NCBI GenBank assembly: GCA_030435675.1
Contig: CM059621.1
Span: 5,456,001 to 5,520,000 of the forward strand
Length of the DNA stretch: 64,000 nucleotides
Source of the DNA: Steinernema hermaphroditum
Lineage: Eukaryota > Nematoda > Chromadorea > Rhabditida > Steinernematidae
Reading direction: 5' to 3'
Under the pieces are notes generated by a model. That model made no database searches, was not told where the DNA came from, and saw only the letters and a program-made list of their open reading frames with translations. Position 1 is the first letter of the stretch. Every line of letters begins with the position of its first letter. Below, piece by piece: positions 41,441-52,469 of this stretch. The position numbers and the translations under genes are program-made.

Positions 41441-42000
41441 TTTGATTTGCCATGAGTTGGAAAACCTCCGTCTACAGCGGTACTTAAAAAGGCCAGAAAT
41501 AGGACTCTAAAAAAATTCAGAAAAAAATTCAAAAAAAAATCGATTCGATTCGATTCGAACCTTCGAATATCGAATATTCGATTCGATTCGATATTCGAGA
41601 ACCTTCGAATATCGAATATTCGATTCGATTCGATATTCGAGGATTTTCGAATATTCGACTGACACACACTTTCTACTGACACGCTTTACGGACTTCCTCA
41701 ACTCGTGAGTTTAAACCGATCTTTTTGCAATTTACTTCTTTTAGGACCACTATATTCATCTTCAACCCAGAAGTGCGCAAGTATATTGCCGGACATTTCA
41801 ACCGCGTGGGACAATCACACATAACAGCTTCAAACAGTGACCGTCCACAAGCCCGCAATGTTCATTGAACTGTCGTGTGTCGCTTTTGTTTTTTTTTTCT
41901 ATTGGTCATGTGAGAAAGAGTTCCTTAATGCTTTCAAATTTATTTGGATTCAGCCATCACCAAATTAAAGTGACGAACAGTTAGTGGATGTGAGCTCCAC

Positions 42001-42510
42001 TTAGATCGAGGGAACGGCGCCTCCGGCAATTTTTCCGATGTTGCCAATGGGAAGCGCGCCAGTGGCTCCCGAGGCGATGTTGCCGATGTTTCCAATGGGA
42101 AGAGCGTTAGTGATTCCTCCGGCTCCTCCAACTGGAAAGGATCTCTATATATTGTGGATAGAGCCTGATGGGAACTTACGAAGACCGAGAACGGTGTGGA
42201 GGAGTTGAGTGACGAGGCCGAGGATGGCGGAGATGGGATCGCCTCCAGCGATGCCACCCACAATGGGAAGTCCACCGAGCAGTCCTGTCACGGCACCAAG
42301 AGGGTTGCCACCAACTCCTCCAGCGAGTCCACCCACAACGGGAAGTCCACCAAGAAGACCGGTCACAGCTCCGAGAGGGTTTCCGGCGGCTCCAGCAGCA
42401 CCACCAGCAGCTCCGGCAGCCTGTCCAGCGAGTCCAGAGATGCCTGCGAGTCCTCCCTGGGCCACAGCGGCGCCGACGAGAGCAAGAGAGAAGAGAACGA
42501 TGGTCTTCAT
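42001..42510 (-). CDS. Secreted Gly/Ala/Leu-rich peptide (153 aa)
   Basis: Exons 42510-42180 and 42131-42001 (48-nt phase-1 intron) encode 153 aa ending TAA. A signal peptide ends near Val-Ala-Gln. Repetitive Gly/Ala/Leu sequence follows with two copies of a Pro-Leu-Gly-Ala-Val-Thr-Gly-Leu-Leu-Gly-Gly unit, and exon 2 adds two Leu-Pro-Ile-Gly-Asn-Ile-Gly units. It is low-complexity, hydrophobic, Cys-free and presumably extracellular (cuticle- or surface-type), but the family is not recognised. A sister copy, much shortened, lies at 43664 in divergent orientation with a family A repeat between them. Confidence 0.75.
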
Positions 42511-42639
42511 GATTCGTAACTTGTTTGAATGAGTGTATTCTGCACTCCGCTGGTCGCTTTTGTACTCTGTGCAAGGCACATTAACATATGATCCACGTCG
42601 AAGGTGTACCGTTGTTTTCGTATACTTCGTTTGATGATA

Positions 42640-43165
42640 ATCATAGTCAAAACAGATCGATTTACACGATTTATCTTCCCGAATCAACGGCTTACGCCGT
42701 GCAGGACGTCTCATATATGCACAAAGAAGAACAGAGTCAGACCGTGGTCGCTGATTTTTTCTGATTTCGGTGGAGCAGACGAATCCGAATAGAATGCAGC
42801 GTTCCCATTAGTTTGCGCGGGCGTCGAAGTCGTGAAGAGTTGATTCCGGAAGTGGAATAGCGGTGGAGCAGAGCCAACGGAGCGGAGAGTCATCTTCGGT
42901 TCGGCTGGCGGTGTGGACTTCGGAGTTGCAACGCTTCTTCGGCTTCTCTGATGGCGCGGGTAGAGTCGGGCGGTCGTGACGGGCTTTTTGGCGAGACGGT
43001 GGAACTACGGCTCCCTGGTGTTCCAGGCCTTCTGGGAGCCGGGGCGATCATTGCGCCAACAACGACGGCCGAGAACGACCGCTCACTTAACTCATTCGGC
43101 TCAGACAGCCTCAGAGAGAGAGAGCGAGTGGACGACCCGACCGATCGCTGGGGGCACAAATGAAA
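42640..43165 (+). repeat. Interspersed repeat family A (copy 2)
   Basis: This block matches 23425-23960 inverted, with high similarity over about 500 bp, from TTATCTTCCCGAATCAACGGC (42668) to GACCGATCGCTGGGGGCACAAA (43139-43160). The minus- and plus-strand ORFs here belong to the repeat. Confidence 0.75.
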
Positions 43166-43663
43166 GACAATTACTCAAAACAGATCACAGGCACCAATAG
43201 GCACAGTGAGACCTTATGTAGATTTTGTTTTCCTGGTGTTAACGGCATCGCGGTTGTTTGTTGCACCCTTTTAGCTGACATTCCAAGACACCGCTTTAGC
43301 ATGGATTTAAAAACAGAAGGTGCTGAGAACGACATCGTTAGACGCCATAGTTCATAGATGTTAAATGGAAACCCTTTCTTGAGCCATGCTCATGTCTTTT
43401 AACTCACAGTAAGTAATTATTTTTTGCGCTAAAGGTTTACTAAAAGAGCTGTTAGCTCGCATAATCATGAGAGACTGTTCTTCGTAAGAAACGAACTCCA
43501 TATGCAAATCTTCTTGGAGGAAACCTGTTTTCGAAGCCAATGGATTCTTTCCGACAACAACCTCGGAACGTGGCTGATGTGGCGGATATGGTAATCAGGT
43601 TTCTGACGGATACAAAAGTGGAGAGGTGCTGTGGTGGAACATCAACTGGATCCACATCGAATC

Positions 43664-43828
43664 ATGACAACCATCGTTCTCTTCTCTCTTGCTCTCGTCG
43701 GCGCCGCAGTAGCCCAGGGAGGACTCGGAGGCATCGGAAACATCGGCAACATCGCCTCGGGAGCCACTGGGGCGCTTCCCATTGGCAACATCGGAAAGAT
43801 TGCCGGAGGCGCCGTTCCCTCGATCTAA
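43664..43828 (+). CDS. Secreted Gly/Ile-rich mini-peptide, intronless copy (54 aa)
   Basis: The 54-codon frame joins a signal peptide nearly identical to that of the gene at 42510 directly to the C-terminal Gly-Asn-Ile-Gly repeats encoded by that gene's exon 2. The Ala/Leu-rich middle and the intron are absent. The last 100 coding bases and about 35 bp past the stop are almost the same as the sister gene, so the duplication is recent. The mature peptide would be about 36 residues, uncharged apart from one Lys. Function unknown. Confidence 0.6.
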   Translation: MTTIVLFSLALVGAAVAQGGLGGIGNIGNIASGATGALPIGNIGKIAGGAVPSI

Positions 43829-44970
43829 GTGGAGCTCACATCCACTAACTGTTCGTCACTTGATTACGGTGATGATTCAATCGATATAAATGTGAAAGAA
43901 TGAAAATGAAAGAGTAATGAGAATGTCCTCTTGGACCGATAATCACAACCACTTTCTGTTCGTCACTTGAATTTGGTCACTGAAAGCCGAAGATTCTACC
44001 TCGGTCTTTTGATACGCTCTAATTAATTTAAGGGCCGTCGTTTGCGTTGACCGCTCTGGTTCTGAAAAGGCCTGGAACATCAGAGAACCGTAGTTTCACC
44101 GTCTCGCCAAAATTATGGTCATAGCCGTTCGACTGTCTGAAATTCAACATGTTAATTGCGACTGCGCATGGCATGGGTGCAATAGAGCTTAACGTTTCAA
44201 TCGTTCGTTCGAACTGGAATTCAATCATAGTACGGCGGCTCGGAGATCAGTTGCGCAGCAGTTTGACCTGGTCATGCCACCTGGAGTTGATGGTCTTCTG
44301 GGCGAGTCTTTGGAAGAACGGCTGCGTGTCAGAAACGGTCTTTTTTGGAAGCGATCTCAATACCTTGTCGGGGCGGGGGTGATCACTGCGTCAGCAGGTA
44401 CATTTAGTTAGTTCAGAGTACCTAAAGTGTACTTATACGCTTTCATTGAACAGCTGAATATATTTTGAAACATGTTTTTAAGCTTTTCTGCACATGGAAA
44501 TTTGTAGTTACGCACTTTCACTCTACCCACGAGCAAATGCCCCCGTAACGTTCCCTGGTCGATTTCCTGTAAATGACGGATGGATCACAGTGATAATATA
44601 ATCGGTGGCTGGTAATGACACCCGAACAGCTGACAAATCAGACATAGTATGTGACGTTTTGTAGAAGTACTTCGGAATGTTATCGAACTTTGGACGTTGT
44701 CGTAGGCGAGAAACAAGGCAACGGTGCATGGGCATGTGACAATTTTTAAATAGTTTGGAGAGGAATGCGTTACCGATACGAGAGCGCCGTTAACAGCACG
44801 AAGGCCACCTGAATCAGGAGGGGCGTGTTCGCACTTCTGGCAACAAAAATGTACCGGTTATGTTGTTAGTACTAAATAATAAAACAAACGTGTTGGCACT
44901 TCACCTGTCGGTCCTTTTTGTCTTTAGTCATCTTTCTCATGTATTGCCTGTGTTTATTTTGGACTGAAGT
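43829..44970. other. Intergenic; family A fragment
   Basis: About 44035-44125 carries a short family A piece (AAAAGGCCTGGAACATCAGAGAACCGTAGTTTC), and 44200-44400 continues with weak similarity. I see no supported gene. Confidence 0.4.
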
Positions 44971-47360
44971 ATGAATATTCTGTCTAGTGTCGAATACTGC
45001 TCTGCCATCGTTTTGTGGACTATCACGCTGACTCTTCTTGTTGCGATAATCTGCCGAAACTCACTTCGAAGTCTCTACAAGAACTCCGCGCAGCTTGTAT
45101 TCCTCTTCTTCACTAGTTTGTCATCTGGGATTGTGTGTGTCATTCTAATATCGATATGGATGCTGATTTCAAACGGCGTTTTCTTCACTGTGAATTCTGA
45201 ACAGTATTTACTTACATCGGATGTGCTCGTACAGAGTAACAGATTTTTGTACGATGTCGCCACGCTTTCCCTTTTTGTGAGAAGGCTGACGATATTGCTG
45301 TTTCCTCTGAATCCCAGTAAACTGTTAATAAGATATCAAGCTATTTTTGCGGTCATTCTTTCCGTTTCAGTCGTTGCGGCCGTTGTGCAACTATTCGTCC
45401 GGACCATTATTGCTGACGCGACACCTATTCCTCAAGGTTAATATTTTGTAACATAGCTAAAAGTGCATGAGTAGCCACAACTAGAAAAGTGCAATACGAT
45501 TGAATAACAATATCATCGTGAACTAACAAAACATACTGGGAGACGGACTATGTGCATGCAAAGTTTTACAAATTGTTAATATTCGCCAAGGTAAGGGGTT
45601 GCTATACCACATAGCGACTCTACAAACTCAGTTCTACTTTACCGGAATAAAGGCCAAATGGGGAAGTAATGAACCAAAAAGTCCCTACCTATCCGACCAT
45701 GCAAGGGCTGTTTCCAAGCTGAAACTTACAATAGCAGAGACGCTCATAAGACAAAGTCGAAAATCGGACCTCATTATTCTTTAATTCTAACAAGGGAAGT
45801 GTCAAACATGACCCCGCCGATTTCGCTGAAATTTGGTGAACAAACAGATCACGGGAACAGTATTAGCTGTGCAAAATATTAGCTGCACATAGGCACTCTA
45901 GACATACTAAAAGGGGGCATATTATCCGCTCTCACCGAGACATATCCGTTTCCCACCGGCGATTCCCAAGTGACCCTAATATAATATGCCTAATATAAAC
46001 CCGGTATCCTGATTATGATCTGCCAGACCGCTTTTTTAAAATGCATTCATGAAGACGTTGAAAAGAACACCAAGCCATGAGGTCAACTGTATACTGGGTG
46101 ACTTGGGAAACGTCGGTGAGAGCGGATAACATGCCTCCTTTTAGTATGTCTAGAGCGCCTATGGGCAGTTAATATTTTGCGCAGTTACTACGCTCTTCAA
46201 GATCTATCAGTGCACCAAATTTGAGCGAAATCGACGGGAGTCATGTTTGACACTTCCCTTGTAAGCCATAATATTCGAAGACGGAGCTGAGGTCATGGAA
46301 GCACAGTAATCTTGGACTAGCCATTCGAAAGGTGTAAACCAGGAGTGAAAAATGCGTGATTATATCAGTTAAGATTAACTGTTATCAGGCGCCATTTTCA
46401 GTATAACAACTCTATGTTATTCGCTCAAATGATAAGCTAACGATGATCCAATTGTGTTCATTCAGGATCATTCAAAAAGCATGTTTATTCGGAAATTACT
46501 GATGGCTCCCGAGTTTGCAATTCAATTGGGATCAATTGCAAAAACTGAGATTCTTGACTCGTGAAGGGGACAGCTCACACTTTGTAGATAATTCATATGT
46601 ACTGTTATGCCGGATAAGAGGGTGGTACCTTGAAACGTTCTTCGTCTATTCAGTTGTAGTCAAGAGTGCACGTTTTTTATTAAAAATTATTAAAAATTTA
46701 TACGAAAATAAGCTTGAGGTAACGACAAAGACAGGAAAAGTTTCTGCATGACAATAGGTAGTCCTAATAACAAAAAGTACACTACTTACTTCTTCTTAAG
46801 AGCACTACCTTGTCCGTTTTAGGTTGCTATTCGGGATTTTGTACTTCCCAATTGAAAAACAAAGCCACCCTCTCCCGCATCATTAGAATCGTCCTCACTA
46901 CCTCAATCGTTACCGTCGGAAGTATATTTCTGGTTCTTCTGAGACGAACTCATCATGCCCAGTCGTCAACGTCCGATAGCAAGGTGCAACTGATTAAGTC
47001 CTACATATATTTAAGCCAATTTCAGATTAATAAAATGGTGCGCTATGTATTCTTTTCTCGGCTGTTTCTCGAATTTCTGCCGACCATTGTCGATATGATC
47101 TTAGTATCAACGGTAACTGTCAGTGTTTAGCTTAAAATGAACTTGCATTTCAGTCGGATGTAACCCTAACCACCTACATAGGACCGTATCCGAACGTCGG
47201 ATTTTCCATGGAATGTTGTGTGAGCACGTTCTTCTACTACAAGGTTCTCACAAAGAACACCTACAGCGTGACCACTTCATGGCAAAGACAATCCGCAATT
47301 AGGTCAAGCAGCCAATCGGTTCCGTCTCAAGTTCGACCTTTGGACGTACCCAACCTTTAA
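44971..47360 (+). CDS. srbc-like serpentine chemoreceptor (320 aa)
   Basis: Exons 44971-45436, 46823-47112 and 47154-47360 give 963 nt with TAA. Intron 1 (1.39 kb) is phase 1 and intron 2 (41 nt) is phase 0. Seven hydrophobic segments are visible: three or four in exon 1, with Arg-Phe-Leu-Tyr-Asp-Val and Val-Arg-Arg-Leu around TM3, two in exon 2 with a charged loop between them, and one in exon 3 after Tyr-Ile-Gly-Pro-Tyr. The Arg-Phe-x-x-Asp stretch and the Gly-Pro-Tyr before the last helix favour the Srbc family over Srx. The class call is firm; the family call is tentative. Intron 1 contains a 471-bp Harbinger-type MITE. Confidence 0.7.
45791..46261. mobile_element. 471-bp MITE with long TIRs, PIF/Harbinger-type
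   Basis: The ends start CAAGGGAAGTGTCAAACATG in inverted orientation and remain similar for roughly 190 bp, so most of the element can fold back on itself. A 3-bp TAA duplication flanks it (45788-45790 and 46262-46264), typical of PIF/Harbinger. It lies in intron 1 of the srbc-like gene. No coding capacity. Confidence 0.85.
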
Positions 47361-49364
47361 TGCTTCGGTAAAGTATCGCGTTTCTTTTAACCTGGTCGTT
47401 GGCATCTCATCATAAAGAACATAGAGTTCCTGCTTTTGCGCTTCTGTATTGGTTTATGCAATAGCTAAAAGTCAATAGCAGTCGTCACAAGTTGTGAAGA
47501 TAGGCGATGTGGATGCATCATTAAGTTTTGGCCAATATTTGACTTGTACGTCGGCTCAAGAAGCTGAAAAACACATTCCTAAACAAAAGATGTTTGTTTG
47601 AAGCACAGGTGAAGCATTCCAATTACGTCATTTGTATTTGACGTGGCGACATTTGTTATTTATTATCGCACAAAAAAAACGAAATATGTATTATGTGCTC
47701 GGTGCAATGATAGTTCTAACGTTCTTTTTTTCTTGAGAATCATAGCAACTTGAATGTGTTAAAGCAATATTAAAGGCTCTCAACGCGAAATCTTACGGGG
47801 TGATGCATGTGTGTGTGATGTTGTATCTGTTATCTACCATTCCTTGTTTCAATTATTTTTATTTTTCAATTTCAGTTTTCAGCTCATTTCTAAGTGTTAG
47901 CTACAACTTCCGTGGTCTGTTTTTTCTTCAAGGTCCTTGAAATGCCAAGACGGCATCCATGATTTGTAATACGAAATGAGTTACTCCAAGGATGATATTG
48001 TGCGATCGCCCATGTTCAACATTTAGTACCACAAACCTAAAAAACTCAGGACAACGGTATCATTCCTCACTAACTACTCATAACTGCGAAAAACTGACAA
48101 CATCGCAATATTTCTCGCCGCTCAGCCCTTGCAATCTTTTTGTTCGTCACACTGTCCTTTTAAAGACATCTCAACTTCCGAAAAATAAACTGCCTAGTGT
48201 GTCACAACAAACATTGAACCTTTAACTTTTTCAGCCAACAGCCTCACGTACTATTCGAAGGCTGAGTCAGTCGAAAGAGTTACTTTTTTCGGACGAAAGA
48301 AAAATAGACAGGCTGTCGTTGATGGCACAATGATCGCCACGACTCCCAGCCTGGAACATCCTGCCAAGAAGATCGTCACGCCCGACTCATAACTCGTAAA
48401 CTCTGTAGGCTTAACAGCTTAGTACATGGTTTGTTTTACTCTTTTGTCTGTGCGACTGTCTAAAAGTCTTTTGTGTGAAAAAGTGACTCGTTCAGTCTAA
48501 GATGCCAGTATTCATTTATGATACAAACTTTTGAAAGAAATTTTTTTGTTTATGGAATAATTCTGCAATACATCAGCCCAACAGTTTACGCGTGTATAAA
48601 GAATATAAACAATCACAAGTTGTTACAAATTTTCTATCGATTATAACATAACATATTTCTTTTTCTTTTGCGACGCGGCCTGATCACCAGATCGGAAACG
48701 ACACATATCCTCTGGGGAACACATCTGTCGTATGACGGCCATCAGTGATGTGAAGAAGAAGGCAAGCGCCACAAAAAGGGCTAAGAGACAAACGAAAATT
48801 GCAACAGCTAACAAATCGGAGGTTCTTCCTAAAGGTGATTCATGCAGATTTCAACCAGATTTCAACATACCGAAAGAATCGGTTTCAAGCGTTCGCGCTG
48901 GAGAGCTGGGTTTGAAGTGAACATACATCACGTCGCTCCACTGACTGACCAGAAGGCTTCTCTGAATAGGAAAACATCATGTTTGCTTCCTCGACGTTGA
49001 CGTATACATTAATTAAGAAAGAGGCTCATTTGGTGAGTCATCGTTAAGCCATGCGGGAAGTTATAATCTATTCATTCAGCTTAAGGGGACTCGCGAAAAT
49101 TGAATAATGAATTGCGCACATGTAGGAAATCGAGATCAATCGCTTACAACAGTTTTTACTACATACAGTACATATGTATATGGTCCAACTTAAGACCAGC
49201 CGACAGAAGCCGGCTCTAACAGCCTTTTCTCCACATTACTGCATATAATTACTAGCGAAGCTGTTCAAGTTTATGGACCTAGCAGCAGAAAGGTTCATGT
49301 TCTGGTCGATTCCCCGAAATTTGAGTTCGAGGTATAGAGATCAGTTCGAACATTTCTTGTAATA
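47361..49364. other. Intergenic; family A fragment
   Basis: AT-rich. About 48300-48390 matches a short family A portion (TGGCACAATGATCGCCACGACTCCC). The ORF at 48732-48920 is Lys-rich and unconvincing. Nothing else is supported. Confidence 0.4.
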
Positions 49365-50689
49365 CAGGGTGGCGCATAAATACTGTAAGTGGGTCAAACT
49401 TTTCAATTTGTCCTGCTTTTTCGCCTTTTTGTACCACTTCTGTTGTTATATTCGTGTTCCTCGTTCTTTTTTGATCTACGATTACTGTTTCCCCTGTTAT
49501 TTTTCTCCTTGCCCCTTCGACAAAATGGTGTCCCAAAATGACCGTTTTGCTACCATCGCTGATTAAAAGTGTGGAATGCCGATTCCGGAAATTGAAAAGT
49601 TAAGGAAATTCCATTTTTTTCAAGTCCAGAGTTTTGTCGAACACTTTCAAGAGACAGGAGGAATCACTGTTTGCCAAATAAGTGGAAGACCGAGAACAGT
49701 CCAAAACAGCAAGGACCACAGAAGCCATTTGGAACAAGATCAAGCAGAATCTGGTCATATCCATAAGAAAACTGGTCGAATAACAGGGAGTCATTGAGGG
49801 ATCGCAGAGAAAATTTGTGAAAAGAAAATCGCGGACTCGACTCCTACAAGATGACATACAGCTAGCTCTTGGACGATCAAAATGAAAGCCGTAAGACAGG
49901 ACAAGTGTCGGAAGATAAAGGTCGAAGTCCGCGGAGGGAGCATCCAGAAAATCCTGTTCTCGGATGAGAAGATTTTCATCGTTGATCCGGTGCGAAACAC
50001 CCGGGATCACTGTGAACGTCTTCCGAAAGGCTCTCCCCGCAACGTCACCATCGAAAAGAGCCATTTCCCAAAGTCCATCATGGTTTGGGCCGGGGTTTCT
50101 GGACTTGGGAACGTAGAGCTCGTTTTCTTCGACGCCAATGAAAAAAAAGGTGACCTGCCATGGCGAGAACTGCCGAAACCTGGTTCTGAACGGCGTGGTG
50201 AAATCCTGGGCCCTAGATCTGTCCCTCAACACCGCATGGACGTTTCAGCAGGACTGGACGCCTGGCCATGGAGTCAAGAATACCCTTGTCTCGTCACAGC
50301 CAACCATGTGAAGGAAGGATGTTGGGTCAAGAGGAAAGATATTTGGCTGCGGAACTCTCCGGTCCTCAACCCTCTCGACTTCGCTGTTTGGTCAGTCCTA
50401 GAGACAAACGTATGCGCTACAAGCCACGATAGTGTGAATTCCCTGGAGCGCTCTCTGAAGACCGCTTGGAAGGAAATCATGCCAAAAGTCACCGCGGGAA
50501 TCCTGAAGAATTTCCAGAATCGTCTGAACGCCTTAATCAAACTGTCAAGGAGGGCATTTCGAACAGAGTTCAAGTATGTTGTACAGAATTTCCTCGCCAA
50601 TCTTACAGTTATGAATTCATTTTGTTTCCTTGTCGTAAATGAAAAGTTATGAGCAGTTTTTCCACTTACAGTATTTATGCGCCACCCTG
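49365..50689 (+). mobile_element. Decayed mariner-type transposon 2 (1.3 kb)
   Basis: Inverted ends starting CAGGGTGGCGCATAAATACTG flank 1325 bp and are bordered by TA (49363-64, 50690-91). Plus-strand transposase fragments in shifting frames include a Leu-Phe-Ser-Asp-Glu-Lys motif near 49953, a Met-Val-Trp-Ala-Gly motif near 50080 and a Phe-Gln-Gln-Asp motif near 50240. Multiple frameshifts make it inactive. The TIR sequence differs from that of the element at 5083, so it is a separate family. Confidence 0.85.
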
Positions 50690-51091
50690 TAGTTTTGTTC
50701 ACTGTTGTTGTAGGTTCATTCTGAGCATAAATTTGTTGAGTTTGAAGAATGCTGCAGAAAATTGTGGTAGATTTGTCATGTTGCAATTATAAACGGCAAA
50801 ATAAGTACAATAATTCGAGGCATACCGATTAAAGAAGTAACCAAACATAGACGACAACCCACGCTATCAGCTTTGTCACAGCATCGATAATACGTGGATT
50901 ATGACTTGTATCGATCGGCCAAAAAATCATAGATTGCGTTTGTCATGTATCACCAAAGATCGACCACGCATAGAAAATCGCATTCTTTGATGTTCACTAT
51001 TGCTACGCTGGCAAACAGTCAATCTGCATCAACATAAAACAGAGGGAAAACAACACTATCACAGCAGCCCATTTCGATCCTTCACTCGGCT
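50690..51091. other. Intergenic upstream of small secreted gene
   Basis: I see no coding signal or repeat ends. This should contain the promoter of the following gene, but no TATA-like element is obvious. Confidence 0.3.
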
Positions 51092-51596
51092 ATGCGTTCT
51101 CTTCTGTTGATTCCGTTTATGGTTTCCGCCGTGGTAGGCCCACAGCATCGACTTTGCCTAGTAATATCTTCTTAGATCGCTGCGGATCCTGTTGGTACGC
51201 TGACCGGAGGAGCTGTTGGATCGGCTGCTGGACTGCTTGGAGCAGTGAACGGAGTTAATGTTGGCGGACTGAATGCAGCAGATTTGGTAAATACCGCACA
51301 GGGAGTCGCTGGTGGATTGCCAGTTGTTGGTGGCCTTGTCCCCCAAATTCCCCTGGGATTCATTCTGACCATTCTACCTTTGCTCCTTACAATTCTCTCG
51401 CTCTGTAAGTTTAGGCTAAACGGTTAAATACGCTCAAAATGGTTGTCTTTCAGTGGCCTCGATTCCTGGCGCTCTACCTCTTGTGCTAGCCGTTCTTCAG
51501 CTCCTTCCTCCGGGACTGCTCAACATAGGCGGACTTCCCCTTGGAACGCTTCTTCAAACTGTCGGGAGTCTCAGCGGGGTCGCCGGTGCTCTCTAA
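51092..51596 (+). CDS. Small hydrophobic secreted protein (137 aa)
   Basis: Exons 51092-51133, 51176-51404 and 51454-51596 give 414 nt with TAA; phases are 0 then 1. A signal peptide (split by intron 1) ends near Ala-Ala-Asp. A Gly/Ala/Val-rich stretch follows with a Gly-Gly-Leu-Pro-Val-Val-Gly-Gly-Leu unit that also occurs in the peptide gene at 42001. Two strongly hydrophobic Leu/Pro-rich segments follow, then a Gly/Leu tail. No Cys. It is probably a distant member of the same low-complexity secreted group. Function unknown. Confidence 0.7.
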
Positions 51597-51699
51597 AGCG
51601 TTTTCAGTGGCAAAAACAATAACGCTACCACAAAAATATGTTGTAACTTGATATGTTGGTGTATCTGTGAAACGTAAATGGGCCGTTAATTGATATGTG

Positions 51700-52330
51700 T
51701 TTCTTCATTAGAGCCTACAAATAGATTGGCGGGTTAAGCGGGACATGCCCTCCGATTCCACTCGCAATAAGGTCGGTCTACATTACTCCAAGATCAACCT
51801 TACACGTTTTCGTGCAAAGGGAACAAAAAGTTGGTGACAGCATACATGTATGTGGAAACGATGAATTTACGACTTTACGGCTTTCTTTCGTGAAGCAAAG
51901 GCATTTCGCCTTGCACGACACCGAAACTAGACAAACAGAGGATGTTCAGCGTTCATGTCGAACCGGCGGGTGGCGGAGCGCTTCACGGGGCTTCTGGGAA
52001 TCGGTAAATCTTCGGATACGGCAGCGGAACATCGTTTGCGACACAGCGGACGCTTCTGTGCTCGAATCTGATGGTCCATGGTCCGGGAATTGCGTCTTCG
52101 CTGGTCCTCAGGGCGTCGGCGACCTTCGGGATGACTTCTCACGTGGCCGGATTCTTGACGTCTTGTTCTCAGCGGTGGTGGGACTACGGCTTCTGGGTGT
52201 CCCAATTCCCTCTGGAAGCCGGAAAACTCACACATGCCACAGGGTTTGCTGTCTGACCAACCGGACCCTCAGGGAGTGACCGGAGGGACCGACCGCTCGC
52301 CACCGCGACACGAGTGAGACATGAAAAACG
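51700..52330 (+). repeat. Interspersed repeat family C (copy 1)
   Basis: The central 400 bp (about 51930-52330, from ACAAACAGAGGATGTTC to CGCCACCGCGACACGAGTGAGA) match 57440-57870 inverted with strong similarity. Fragments recur near 33600 and 35380. Open frames on both strands are repeat-derived. Confidence 0.75.
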
Positions 52331-52469
52331 ATGAAAAAAACGAAAATGAACATTTCGTTTTTCGTGATGAGGCTGTGTGTATCCCACTCCGTATCCCAAA
52401 CTCTATCAATTTAACCACATATCAGCCCAATCATATCACTTCCCCCGTAGAAACACAACAAAAACACAA

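Larger units (their letters stand above)
40089..41669. mobile_element. Non-autonomous hAT-like element in srx exon 6
   Basis: TTTCTACT is duplicated at 40081-40088 and 41670-41677. The ends start AGGGTTGTCGAATCG on the left and GTGTGTGTCAGTCGAATA inward from the right. Both lead into arrays of TTCGAATATCGAATATTCGA-type palindromic units (40096-40198 and 41540-41655). The interior (about 1.3 kb) has no transposase, but holds a tRNA-like Pol III segment, a small MITE and a minus-strand membrane-type ORF. Confidence 0.8.
36733..41868 (+). pseudogene. srx-type chemoreceptor, disrupted paralogue
   Basis: The exons align one to one with the intact gene at 31417-32652: 36733-36825, 36883-36969, 37015-37238, 37281-37468, 39880-39939, 39985-40088 plus 41678-41704, and 41745-41868. 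Exon 2 is 87 nt instead of 146. The missing 59 nt encoded TM2-region residues, shift the frame and bring an early stop. Intron 4 holds a 2.36-kb Tc1-like element. Exon 6 is split by a 1.58-kb hAT-like insertion with duplicated TTTCTACT; without it exon 6 is exactly 131 nt as in the paralogue. Intron 5 uses a GC donor (GCAAGA). The other exons keep the frame, so the losses are recent. Confidence 0.87.

Noticed and set aside
42145..42714. Start of the Gly-rich peptide at the upstream ATG 42714
   Set aside because: The upstream part translates family A repeat sequence; the ATG at 42510 directly precedes a signal peptide shared with the sister gene.
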